Positions 1 through 10,905 of a DNA stretch of 64,000 bases are shown in pieces (the stretch's first letter is position 1; every line of letters starts with the position of its first letter). The translations under genes were made by a program, and so were the position numbers. The notes beneath the pieces were generated by a model, which was given only the letters and a program-made list of their open reading frames with translations, did not search any database and was not told the DNA's origin. The stretch covers positions 248,001 to 312,000 of the forward strand of contig NW_024468539.1 in assembly GCF_001632365.1 (NCBI RefSeq), read 5' to 3'. Origin of the DNA: Laetiporus sulphureus 93-53. Lineage: Eukaryota > Basidiomycota > Agaricomycetes > Polyporales > Laetiporaceae.

Positions 1-3000
1 CCAGAAGTTATGGTATACTGCACTCCGAACGAATCTAGAAAACGCTGCCATACTTTTCAGGGCAACGTACTTCGGGAATGAGAGAGGCGCACAGGAAGTC
101 AGAACAAAAACGGCGTTCTAAGCCCCCCGCGCTGGTCTATGTAGTTCCCCTACTGTGCTTCGGGTTATGAAGATTCCACACGTCGGATCCAAAGGGCCGC
201 GTTCTCAATGCTTTGTCTCGCTTGTTGGGGCTCTGAACTAAAACGTAGGTCTGAAATGAAGCGCCCATTCATATCGTGCTTCCCAGAGATGATGAGGGGA
301 GGATATACCAAAAATAAAAACATCCATGAACGGCGGAAAACGAATTTGCAAAGCGGTGAGGGCAAGTAGTCCGCCGATTGGAAATTGTTGCTTGTCAGAT
401 AAAGTCAATGCTCTCGTATCATTATTCGGGACAGGGTGATGGGTCAGCTGAGGAGGTCACACAATGATTTTGAAGTGCAAGGTCGTTCTCGTGACAGCCG
501 AGGGTCACCACGAGGCAAAAAGAATGATGAACGTACCTATTATGACACATCTCCGATTGGGAAAACAATTTGACTATGAGCGTTGACATTAAGCGCTGAA
601 TGCACGACGTTATCCGAAAATCGCTGGTCAAGCATGACATCTAGGCGCAGAGGATCTAATGAGCGGGGAAGCTGTTGCAGGTATGAGAGGGACTATACAT
701 GCATGACCATTTCAATAGTTGCTGAACATTGCTTTTCCCTATGAATGCAGAAATACTCAGCCATACGAAATGTTTCGTTGCATCAAGCATCTTCGGGTAG
801 CTGTTTCCTGAATCAGATATCATGACGTGTACGTTATACATCAAGAACAGACACTCGACGCGAAGAGGGAGCGAACCCTTGGGCCATGGCTTCAGGTGGC
901 AGATCGAGGGTGTGATGTGTTATAATCAGCCCGAGCCGGCGATTTCTCGAACAGTCGAACAGCTGGAATTTGGGCGGACATCTGGTAACTATCAGACGTC
1001 CATATTCAAGTCAAGAGAAGATGCTGTTCCATGGAGGCTAACGCATTGCATCGCGACGTGGATGAAAGATGAAACAAGCGTTATCGAAACCGACTCGGAC
1101 GATCCCCAGTGAAAGCTCATCAAGCGCGCACGCTCGTTTAGCGCCGGGCTCTGCCCTTTCGGAAGACTCATGAGGTTGGCGCCGGCCGTGAAGATATCCT
1201 GGAGACCGAATCGCTCCATGGTGAATCGCCCATCATCGTTTTGATCTAACATGCAAAATAAAATACTAGACCAGACATTGCTTCGACGTCATCGGAGTCA
1301 ACACAACCGTTGTGTGGCCGCCCCGGCGAGATCACCGCACAATCCGTATTATGATTCTGGTATCAACCGACTCTCTTATTTTACTGGGGCCATCGTCACA
1401 TAGACAAGAACGGAGCTATATAATTCAAATATATGCCCTGTTCTACAGTACGCTCGAAGCCTTTCCGCGCTTGATGTTGACAGTAGAATTGTTCTCGATT
1501 GGCAGCGCTTTTGTGACCTTCGAAGGCTACGACACATCAACAATGATATGCGGTATCCCAGACATACGGGGACTCAGTACATGACATTAAAACGCATACT
1601 AAATGGTACGTTTTCCAAAGGTTGCATGGTTAAGATGCTCGAAGCCCATCTGAGCAGCTCGCAATCTGTAACTACGATGAACCGTGGCACAAGAGAGCTG
1701 TGGAATGCGCCCCATCGTTCAGCTTACATCTTTTCTTTTTGCCACGAAGGCGGCGTGTTACAGTGGTTTTCATCACCGTGGTATGTCTCTTGAAGGTCGT
1801 CACCTACAGCCAAAGTGAGGATTATGAAATGGGAGTTCGAGGACACAATTCAGTATCTGAACCCCAGACTCGCGATCGATGCTATGCAATAGAACTCATA
1901 CCACAAGGACAGCGTGGGCAAGGCTGCTCAGCATCCAGGGAGCTTAGAGCGCGCTCCAGAGAGGGTACGCACGACTTTGTTTCACTCGGACGCAAATGCA
2001 ATGATTGTAGTGATATAATAAGCGGACCCTAGCACAGCTTCCGTCCTTGTGGATAATGACCACTTGACTGACCCATTCGGCTTGAAACATCCGCACGTCG
2101 TATTCGTTCTTGCGATTCTGTGGACAATCTTATTATTGCTGTTCACCTGGGAAACGTTCCATTGACCATATAGATCTACGGTGGGAAACTCCTGGTCAAC
2201 ATTCAATGCACTCAGAGTCATGAACTCGTCAGGACGCGCTGCCTTTGCAGCATGAGCCCATTGTTTCGCCATAGCGAACTTTCGAAAATGAAAGCAGGGA
2301 CCAGCACGAGTTTAGCGAGCGATGCGTTTAGGCTCTTACCGGCGTAGCAATCGCTGGGCTGGAACGTGATCATGTCTGGATGCAAGCAGGAACAAAGCCT
2401 TCGTCGTTTTGCTAGCGATTACAAGCATGGGCTCAGAGTTCTGATTGACGGCTTACCCATGATGCAATGATACTGAAAGTGCTCTTTGGTCGACGTGTCA
2501 ATAGGGTATATATGCGATGAAGAATTTCGTACCTACATCATTCGGGTTCGCCTATATAATAAATGACACGTCGGTCGTTTTCCAGCACCTCATGCGCTCC
2601 CAGACCTTTCACCAGGTGTAATGAGACTAAAGCAGTCATCGAAAACCGTTAAGGCTTCCCGGAACCATCTGGAGCTGCACGGAAGCACAGCGCGCCTTTA
2701 TCCACTGCAATGAGAAACACTTTTAGTGAAAAGGTTATAAGACAGAGGAAGAGGGTATGATATTCAACGATTAAGGTACGTTCGTGAATGTATCGTTTAA
2801 TCGTCGATAATGGCACATAGGAGAGACGACATGGACGATCGACGGACAGGCGCGACGGCGTAGCGCGTGGTAATGATCAACCCGTTAGGTACCCATCGTG
2901 CTCAGTCCATCAACACGTCCTGAATCAATACTCACCGTTTTCTGCTGGCATTGCCACGGAGGCGATGGCAAAAAATGACACATGGAAGATACCCAAGCGC

Positions 3001-5400
3001 TGCTCTCGTTGTGAGAGGGCCGTATCAGTCACAATGAATGCGTTAGATGACGGTCGGTGCTGAGGTTTGTGCCTGTTTCCGTGCCACGGCAGTCCATCCT
3101 TCGCGAACGTGACAAAGAAGAGATCTATCTCACTTCGCATTTCATCGCGAGCTCGAAAGCATCGTTGAGAGGCGTGCATTCGTGGGTCTGCGAATATAGA
3201 TATGAAGCTGGCGGTCAGATAACACAATGTTGTGAACGAGTCTCACCTCTTTCCCGCAGTAAGAGCTTCATAGCCCAATGCGCGCTCGTGACAAGAGCAT
3301 GATGCAGTTCTGACCAGCACCCAATGTCGCCATGAGCAAGGGTAGGCGGCGAATCACCTCTTTTGCTGTCTCGGCAAAACGCAGATGCTATAAGTGCAGA
3401 AAACATCCGTGATCCAGACTTGATGACGATATCTGTCGTCCAACCCCTTGCTAGAGGGAAGACGATTGAGAAAAAGGGCTCGAAAAGTGGTTCTTGACGA
3501 TACAACGTATGACCTCGTACTCGGGGGCGTTGGGCTCTCCTGAGGAAAAGATTTGTCCGGCCTGAGTTCCTATACAGACTCATTGGCAGTCGCATCATCA
3601 CTTGACCGGTGATATGATATGTCCATGCCCAGTATTCGCAAAAAAATTGGTCGTGAATCCCGATTCAAACGCAGCCAAGATGATCTAGGGAAACTCCTAC
3701 GCCGCCAGAAACAAGGAGGGAGATTTGATGTTGCAGACGTGCCTGGCTGGGCGCTCAGTTGGCGTGAGGAGAAGAGCGAACCGTCTTCCGATCTTAAAAT
3801 GTGGCGAGATTCGTCATGTTTGCAACTAGAAGGGGGGGATGCAAGGGGAGGATGATCAGCCGTTCCGGAGCGCATCACCCATATGGTTAATCGCAATGAA
3901 TCACACAGCCTTCTAGACAGCGCGGGACAGAGTCACTCGCATGCTCGACCCACTGCGCGACCAGGTCCACAGGAGGCACGTCGAGGCTGTCACTTTGCTG
4001 CAATCTGCGTAGCGTTCACAAGGAGGTAGCGTTGCACCTTCCCAGGGACGTCCGCGCCTGCGAAGGGAAACTCCCAGAGTCTCGTAAGCCAGGATGTGTG
4101 GCCCGTAGAGCAGTCGTGCGCGTGAGGGATCGGACCTGGCAGGAGATGAGAGCTACGTGGGTCACGGCTCGCCTACTTGAAAGAGACGGACAAAGTACAG
4201 CACTCGCGCAGTTGGGAACTGGGAGACTGAGAAAGCTTTGATGACATGGTGTGGATGGGATGACCTCGTGGACAAAGCTGCCTGGCGAACGAGACTAGTC
4301 AGATGCGTCCTGACGAGGTCATGCCGTCATGGGATTTCGTCAGCTTGCATTCTCGTCCATGGTTCGACGCAGTTCGCGCGTAGGTAGGATTGTACCGTGG
4401 TGCGGGTTGCCAGAAACGCACATGATGCAATACTGAGGTTCGCCGGTGAGCTGATCATAGCGGGCTGTGCACTGTCGAGTCCCATGTCACGCAGTGGTGG
4501 TAGTATGACCAGAACGGTTAGGCGGGGGACGCTTACGGCCAGATCTCTGCCGAACGTGCGTTGCGGACTCGAAAATGGTGAGAGCATAGGCGAAACCGTA
4601 GTTTGCATGAGGTCACTGGCTGGTTAGATGCGGTGTGAGTATGCTTATGAATGATCGCTGGCTCGTGAGCAGGTGCGCGGGATCCTCCAAGGTCCTTGAA
4701 GTGGATGGCAAGTGAATTACGATGAGGTTGCACAACATGTTGCCGGTCGAGTGGTGTGGCGAGCATCCTGGCACAGTAGTAGCCCTACGGGAACGACGCG
4801 ACCCGAGATGAGGACCGTTCTCTGGAGACGTGATTCGTGAGTGGACGACAAGTATAATGAAAAAGAACGCACAAGGAGCCGACAAAGTTTGGCTGATCGT
4901 AGCGAGGAGGTTATGATGAACTGATATAGCCATGATGTGAGGGAATTACAAATGACGTAGGAAGGTGTACGCGTGAGAGCGCAGCAGCGAGGGATCGGCG
5001 ACACGCTAAATAAAACGTGGATCCTTGAACAGGACAGACGAGCAGGGTGAGCAGCATGCAATGTCTGTCTCTGTGGTCAATGCTCATGGGACGATAAGAC
5101 TGACGTGGAGGACATGGGAGCGACGGAACGGACATGAGACGCAGGGCCTGCGTTGCTGGGTTCATTGCACTAATGATGAGCGAGGGCAATCTAGAGCAAG
5201 CCAGAGCACGTTCTTCTTCGCGAAGCTGGCGGTTGCGCGTCCAGGAGACAAGGCGTTGTTCTCGTGGTGTGTCAGAGCCGCTGGCTGGAAGACGAAGGGA
5301 AGGACGCACCCATGCAGCTCCATGCTGGCCACGACCATCGGATGGTCCATAGCGGATGAACGAAGCGCACAATGAAGTGGAGAGGAGCGCGTCACAATCG
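1..5400. other. Long stretch without a recognisable gene
   Basis: No open frame here joins to others across good splice sites to give a protein I recognise. Short frames on both strands (for example minus 992-1252 and 1982-2272, plus 3619-3855) have protein-like composition but no motif I can name. They could be exons of an unknown gene or decayed transposon sequence. No tRNA, tandem repeat or paired terminal repeat was seen. Confidence 0.4.
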
Positions 5401-5559
5401 AGTGAGTGGCGGCTCCGCGTTGCAAGGCGTCATGGCAACGGAGAGTAAAGTTGGCTGATCCGGCGCCACGTGGGTTAACGGTGCTCATCGCGTCGGCGGC
5501 TGCGAGGCCACGGGCCAGCCTGCAGACAATACGCGTCCCTTGGCCCTGGCTCAATAAAA

Positions 5560-5948
5560 CTGCTTCACCCTTGCCCCACGAGCGGCTCTCATCCTCGGTG
5601 TCCCAAGTTCAACTGTCCGCGACGAGCTTTCTCTCTATTTCTCTGGCTGGTCCATTGCATTTCTCACGACCGTTGCGACCGCACGCCGACGTCTATCAAT
5701 CACCGCCCACGTTCTCATCGCACAGCATCCGCCGCAGCCATACTACTACCTCTCTCTCCCAGCGGCAACAACCCATCTTCTTCGTTCCTCTTCCTCTGAT
5801 TTCGCCTCGGTCGCCAGGCGCTGCCCTTTTGTTTGTTCGCCTTCCATTTCGTTCCTCTTTGACATCTTCCTTCGCAAGCCCGGTGCTTTCACGCAATCGT
5901 TCTATCGTCTGGCAACGTTTGGCAACACATTCACTTCTATCTATCACC
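5560..5948 (+). promoter_or_regulatory. Pyrimidine-rich leader/promoter of noxR
   Basis: The coding strand is strongly enriched in C and T directly before the noxR start, with runs such as ctttctctctatttctctgg and tctctctcccagcgg. CT-rich tracts near the transcription start are common in highly or constitutively expressed fungal genes. No TATA box is obvious. The exact start site cannot be read from sequence. Confidence 0.45.
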
Positions 5949-8377
5949 ATGTCTCTCAAAGCCGAGCTCGAGACCTGGGCCGCCGCACTCAAGGCGTACG
6001 ACGAGGAGGACTTTGACAAGTCCCTCCAGCTCTTCTCCAACATCGCCGATTCATCCAAGATCCTCACCAACATGGGACTCATCTATGCCACCATCGGCGA
6101 GCACGAGGCTGCCGTCGAGCAGTTCGCCGCTGCGACCCAGCTCGATCAGTACCTTGCTGTAGCGTGAGTGATCCACGCCAACTTCCTTCATCCCCGTCCT
6201 TCTTCCTTCGCACGCCGATGCACCCCGATGGACGTCATACTCTTGATATCGTATCGCGTTTATGCTGATTGGTGCGATCGCTGCGGTGCATTGACCTCGC
6301 ATCACGATGAACTGCGTCCGTTGCGGCGGGCCTCGCTCTCTGCATCTCTCCGCGTGATTACGCGTGTTGGACGCTGCGCGCTGCCATCTGGCCTGGGAGT
6401 ATTTTTCCTAAACCACGCGCAGCCAGACACGGCACCAACCTCCCATCCCTCCCCCCGCTTTCCACTCCCAGACCCAGACCCCAACTCACTCTCCCACAGC
6501 TACTTCCAATCCGGCGTCTCCTCCTTCCTCCTAGGCGCCTACCCCGCCGCGCTCCAAGCCTTCGACGACGCCCTCCTCTACATGCGCGGCAACGCCGACA
6601 TCAACTACGCGCAGCTCGGGCTCAAATTCACCCTGTACGCCGCGGAGGTGCTCTTCAACAAGGGGCTCACGCTCATCTACATGAGCCGCGAGGGCTACCG
6701 CGAGGACGGGCGCGTCGGCGGGCGCGCGGGCGGCGATGGGGGGCGGGGCGAGCTGGAGGGGATGGCGGTGCTCGAGGAGGCGAGGAGGGAGGCGAGGACG
6801 GAGGAGCATGCGGTTATTGCGGATGCGATTAGGGATGGCGGGGATGGGTATACCGTGTTTAGTATCGTGAGCTCTCTGTTGCCTCTCGTCTCGGTTGGAT
6901 TGGGAGTAACGCGGCCCCATAACGCAGCCCGTAGGCGTGCTCTACCGCCCGGCGGAGAAGAAGCTCCAGAACGCAAAAGCGAAAGACTACATGGGCAAAG
7001 CCGTGCGTCCCCACCCTCCTCCTTCTTGCTGATCCGCATAGTGACCCCCGCGCAGAAACTCGTCGCGGCGGAGGACGCGTCGGAGGCGTACACCGAGTTC
7101 ACGGGCGTCGCGCGCATGCGGATGGGCCAAGGCCTGAGCCCGACGCGCGGCGAGAACGACCGGCCGCGCTCCCCAAGCGGACTTGGACTCGGACTCGGGA
7201 GGGCCAACACCCTCGGGACGCCCGCGGTCCCTCTCAGTGCGTACTCCCCCTTGCACCCTCTTCATCATATCATCTCATTGTCGCTGCACGTAGAACGCGA
7301 CGACGACATCATGCCGTCGTTGCAGCGCTCCAAAACGACCATAAACGTCAGCGCCCCATCCCCCCGCGCACTCAACCCAAACGCCATCAGCCCCCGCTCC
7401 AACTCGCCCTCCACCGTCTCCCCCGTCCGCTCCCCGCCCACCGTCTCCCCCGTGCGCTCGGCGTCCGCGGGCCCGCGCGCGGGCGCCGGTTCGGGTCTGT
7501 CGAGGAGCGCGACGAGTGTTAGGCGGGGCGGGGCGAACGGGCCGGGCCCGGGGCCGGTGCGGGGGTTGAGCGTGCGGAAGCCGGGTTTGAATGCTTCGTC
7601 TGTGAGCGGGAATGGGAATGGTGGCGGGAATGGTGGGAGGGCGGAGGCGAGGGGGCGCGCGAACGCGAATGAGACGATGCGCACGACGGAGTTTTATGAG
7701 TCGTATTTGGATGGGTACGCCGAGGAGCCTTTGCCGCCTCTGCCACAGCCGCGCCGGGCCAACACCGCTCCCAGTTCCAATGCGAACTCGGGCTCGAATG
7801 CGAACGCGAACGGGAACGCGAATGCGAATGCGGGTCCGGGCGTGCGAAGGGCGAATACGACGCGCGCGCCGGCGAATAGCGTGTATAGCAATGGGAGCGG
7901 GATGGGTGGAGCGGGTGGGGGCGTGCGGAGGAGGCCGACGAGGAGGCCGACGATGAGTCGGCGTGTGGTGAGCGAGTATGAGGAGGACGAGGAGGGGTAT
8001 GGGAGTGGGGAGTGGGAGGAGGGACCGGGTGATTTGATGAAGATTCGCGTCAAGGTAAGCTGCTCCTCTCTCTCCTCCCGTTTATAATCTCCCTCGTTCG
8101 TTCATCGCTCACTTCGTTCGCCACGCAGCTCCACTATCAAGACGACGTGCGCGGGATGGCCTTCACGCCCGACATGCCGTGGGAAGAGTTTTTGGAGCGG
8201 GTGACGGGCAAGTTTGGGAGGGCGCTGGACGGGCTGGGGATGAAGTTTAAGGATGAGGATGGGGGGAAGGTTAGTTTGAAGGATGGGATGGATTATGAGC
8301 TTGCGATTGAGACGGCGCGGGAGATGGCGAAGGGGAAGCTTGAGGGGAGGTTGGAGATTTGGTGTGTTGATGAGTAG
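5949..8377 (+). CDS. noxR: NoxR, NADPH oxidase activator (p67phox-like)
   Basis: This is the cytosolic regulator that, with a Rac GTPase, switches on fungal NADPH oxidases to make superoxide for polarised growth and development. Six exons fit: 5949-6163, 6500-6866, 6928-7002, 7056-7236, 7294-8054 and 8129-8377, giving 615 residues with every junction in frame. The N-terminal half carries TPR repeats (for example LTNMGLIYATIGEHEAAVEQF and YFQSGVSSFLLGAYPAALQAFDDAL), followed by the activation-type segment ending in YRPAEKKLQNAKAKDYMGKA. A long Ser/Pro/Asn/Ala-rich linker leads to a C-terminal PB1 domain in the last exon (KIRVKLHYQDDVRGMAF, ending EIWCVDE). The first intron is long (336 nt); the others are 53-74 nt. 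The start is the first ATG of the TPR frame and sits in a cATCACCatg context. There is no SH3 domain, as is usual for the fungal form. Confidence 0.9.
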
Positions 8378-9612
8378 GGGGGTGCTCGTGGTGGTTTTTT
8401 TGCTCGTTTTTGTTGAATCGTTGGGTTTTTTTTTGCGTTGTTGTTGGATGGGATTGGACTGGGATGATACCGCTCGTTTCGGCTGTTGTGTTTTGGAGGT
8501 GATCTTGTGCTATAGCTATATCTACCTCGCTGTAATGTATCTCGCCCTCGATGCAGTGCGCTCACGAATGCCAGTGGGAGCTTCTGTTTCGTGGACACCG
8601 CTATCCTGGTCAGTCGCACTTGCCACGGGCGTAGCTGGTGGTTGAGAGAGGAAGCTGCACGAGTTTTTCATACGGTGCTTTTGCTGAGGATAGAACCACA
8701 GTATCTGAAATGCGCATGGCTGTGTTGGCAATAGTCAATTCGTCCGGCATCCAATATTGATCACTTTCGACAAGGATTTCACGCAAAAGATCAATATATG
8801 GACATTGCCATGTCCACAAATCTCATCGAGAGATTTGCGAGGATTCTCGAAGGCTGGAGAGAGGCGAGCTTGATCGAGAATGAAGTATTTTTGGCGAGGG
8901 ATCTATAGTTTCTCGACGGTCGTGATGGACCATACCGAGTGGTAGGCGGCAGGTACAGTATCTTGAAGCATTTCAAAGCGAAGTGCGATGTGGTGTTGCT
9001 ATGCGATCATTTCGGCAGAATCGGTGTCTGTTACCATCATTGAGACTCTGGCACTCTTGCGCTACAGTGAGCTTCTGCCAATTATCCGCCACGGAGGAAT
9101 TGACGATGCACAAGACTTGACCCTAAAGCAACTCTCCGGGCGGTCTTATATCCTTCGAGGAGACCTCACCGGTGCCGTTGACGATTCAACAGTGTATCGT
9201 ACGTAGGCAGTCTAACATACGGAGCTTTGGGAAGCAGAAGCGACATACAACAGTAAGAGTGCTAGCAATTATTCCTGTTGTGCAGTCCCGCTCGATATAG
9301 CCGCATGAGTGAAGACCGCTAACATCAGCAAAAAGTCCGGAGCCCGATCTGGGCAGACATGGTAGATAATAGTGCCTTTGTATTGCAGTAGAATATATTT
9401 TCAGACATCTGCCCATGTCATCTGCTGGCCACTGGTCTGATCACCACCGGCCAGTTACACATTTATCTGACACTCAACTGACTTAATCTGACAGGTATGC
9501 ACAGATATAGTCAGATATGAGGACGGTGATTCAGGCAGGCTAACAGAATATTATGAATTGAGTGTACATAAATCTTTGTATGAATGAGCACAGTCACAGA
9601 ACCTCGGCACAT
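8378..9612. other. Intergenic, possible decayed fragments
   Basis: This lies between noxR and the transposon. The plus frame at 8988-9206 ends in a segment (QLSGRSYILRGDLTGAVDD) that loosely resembles the start of fungal protein-kinase domains (DLTG followed by a short loop), but no ATP site or catalytic loop follows, so at most it is a fragment. Nothing else was recognised. The 3' end of the Plavaka element must lie somewhere before 9613, but I could not fix its terminal repeat. Confidence 0.3.
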
Positions 9613-10342
9613 CTACAAAGTTGCAAAAGGAACACCTGCATCCTCGTCTTCTTCACTCGACATATCATCTCGGCCGCCATCGTCCCCTTCCGCTACTCCA
9701 TCGTCGGCTTCATTCTCCTCATCGACAACATAGCCGTAATCATATTCCTCGTCCTCCATGTTCTGACTTTGCTCACCGTCATTGAATGTCATGCCGCTGT
9801 CTTCATCATGCTGCCCCTCATCTACTATATCCTCATCTGAACTGCCATCTCCATCCTGTGGTATCCCAGCGTGGTCAGATTCTGCAGGCATTCGCACAAC
9901 CATACCCTTGTGCCCCACACCACCTCCGAGATATCTCATGAACATATCTCTGTCAACAAACCTGAGTCGGGTGAGACATGTCACTCATACAATTATATGA
10001 ACAATTCAGAACAGTCATGACTCACATGTTCACCTAGTAGAATTGATAATCCAGATCATTGTCATCAGGTTGTCTTGCGCATATTGATGGTGGCAGCAAA
10101 TCTGGCGTGTGTCCATGCACAAATGCTGGAATGAGGTGTGCTGCCCGTATGACGTCCGCCGGGTTGAGAAATCCGAAGGCATGTGGATCATCACTGTCGA
10201 CAAAGCCGATACGATGCAGCTGCTCTTTGTTGAATCCGCCAGGTGCTGCAATGTCACGTCCATACCAATGAACCCATAGAACATCCAGTTTCTGAGGTTC
10301 ATCAGATGTTCGATATGGTCCCAAGTGTTGCACATTAACATG

Positions 10343-10350
10343 GAATATCC
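10343..10350. repeat. Left 8-bp target-site duplication (gaatatcc)
   Basis: This 8-mer directly precedes the left terminal repeat of the nested element and is identical to the 8-mer after the right terminal repeat. Removing the element and one copy restores a continuous Plavaka reading frame (VIGIFHVNVQHLG), so it is the insertion scar. Confidence 0.9.
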
Positions 10351-10897
10351 TAAGGCTCCAACTATTTATACTATTTACACTCCTGAGGTGTAAATAAATA
10401 GTATATAGTAAACAGTTATCTACATGTCATATAAACAGTTTATATAAAGTTTATATAGTTTTTTTGGTCCCATCTTTTGATGGAGTTCTACTCAACTGTG
10501 AGCAGCTTCTGTGATTGTTGAGGCCTTTAAGGACCTGTTTGCATCAGCAAGCACATGACAGTGAGCAGAAAACAAGCATTCAATGTCAACATTTGCACCA
10601 GAAATGACCAGAAAATCTTATGTCATACAAGAAATGACAAGAAACTCATGTTCATGAGCCTATATGATGATAAACTATCAGTGGTGACTGCTTTTAAACA
10701 CTATGACTTTCAATTGGCTCACTGTTGTGCTGTCAAATCTAGCAATTGTGCACTCAATAGCCCTATATCATCATAAAACTATTTATACTATATATATACA
10801 TCTATTTACTATGTACAGGCCCAACTGTAAATAAACAGATATAGTAAACAGTTAAAACTATGTAACATAGTAAATAGATAGAAATGTTGGAGCCTTA
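10351..10897. mobile_element. hAT-like non-autonomous element (MITE), 547 bp, nested in Plavaka
   Basis: The ends are perfect 12-bp inverted repeats, taaggctccaac at 10351-10362 and gttggagcctta at 10886-10897. Both sides have AT-rich subterminal blocks containing actatttatact, taaataaa and agtaaacagtta motifs. An exact 8-bp target duplication flanks the element. An 8-bp duplication with short terminal repeats beginning TA is the usual signature of hAT-superfamily insertions. No reading frame long enough for a transposase is present, so it must have moved with an enzyme supplied from elsewhere. Confidence 0.88.
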
Positions 10898-10905
10898 GAA
10901 TATCC
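10898..10905. repeat. Right 8-bp target-site duplication (gaatatcc)
   Basis: Identical partner of the 8-mer at 10343-10350, placed directly after the right terminal inverted repeat of the nested element. Confidence 0.9.

Noticed and set aside
6695..7268. Long minus-strand frames inside noxR
   Set aside because: GC-rich codon usage opens antisense frames; the plus strand gives a full NoxR with correct splice junctions.
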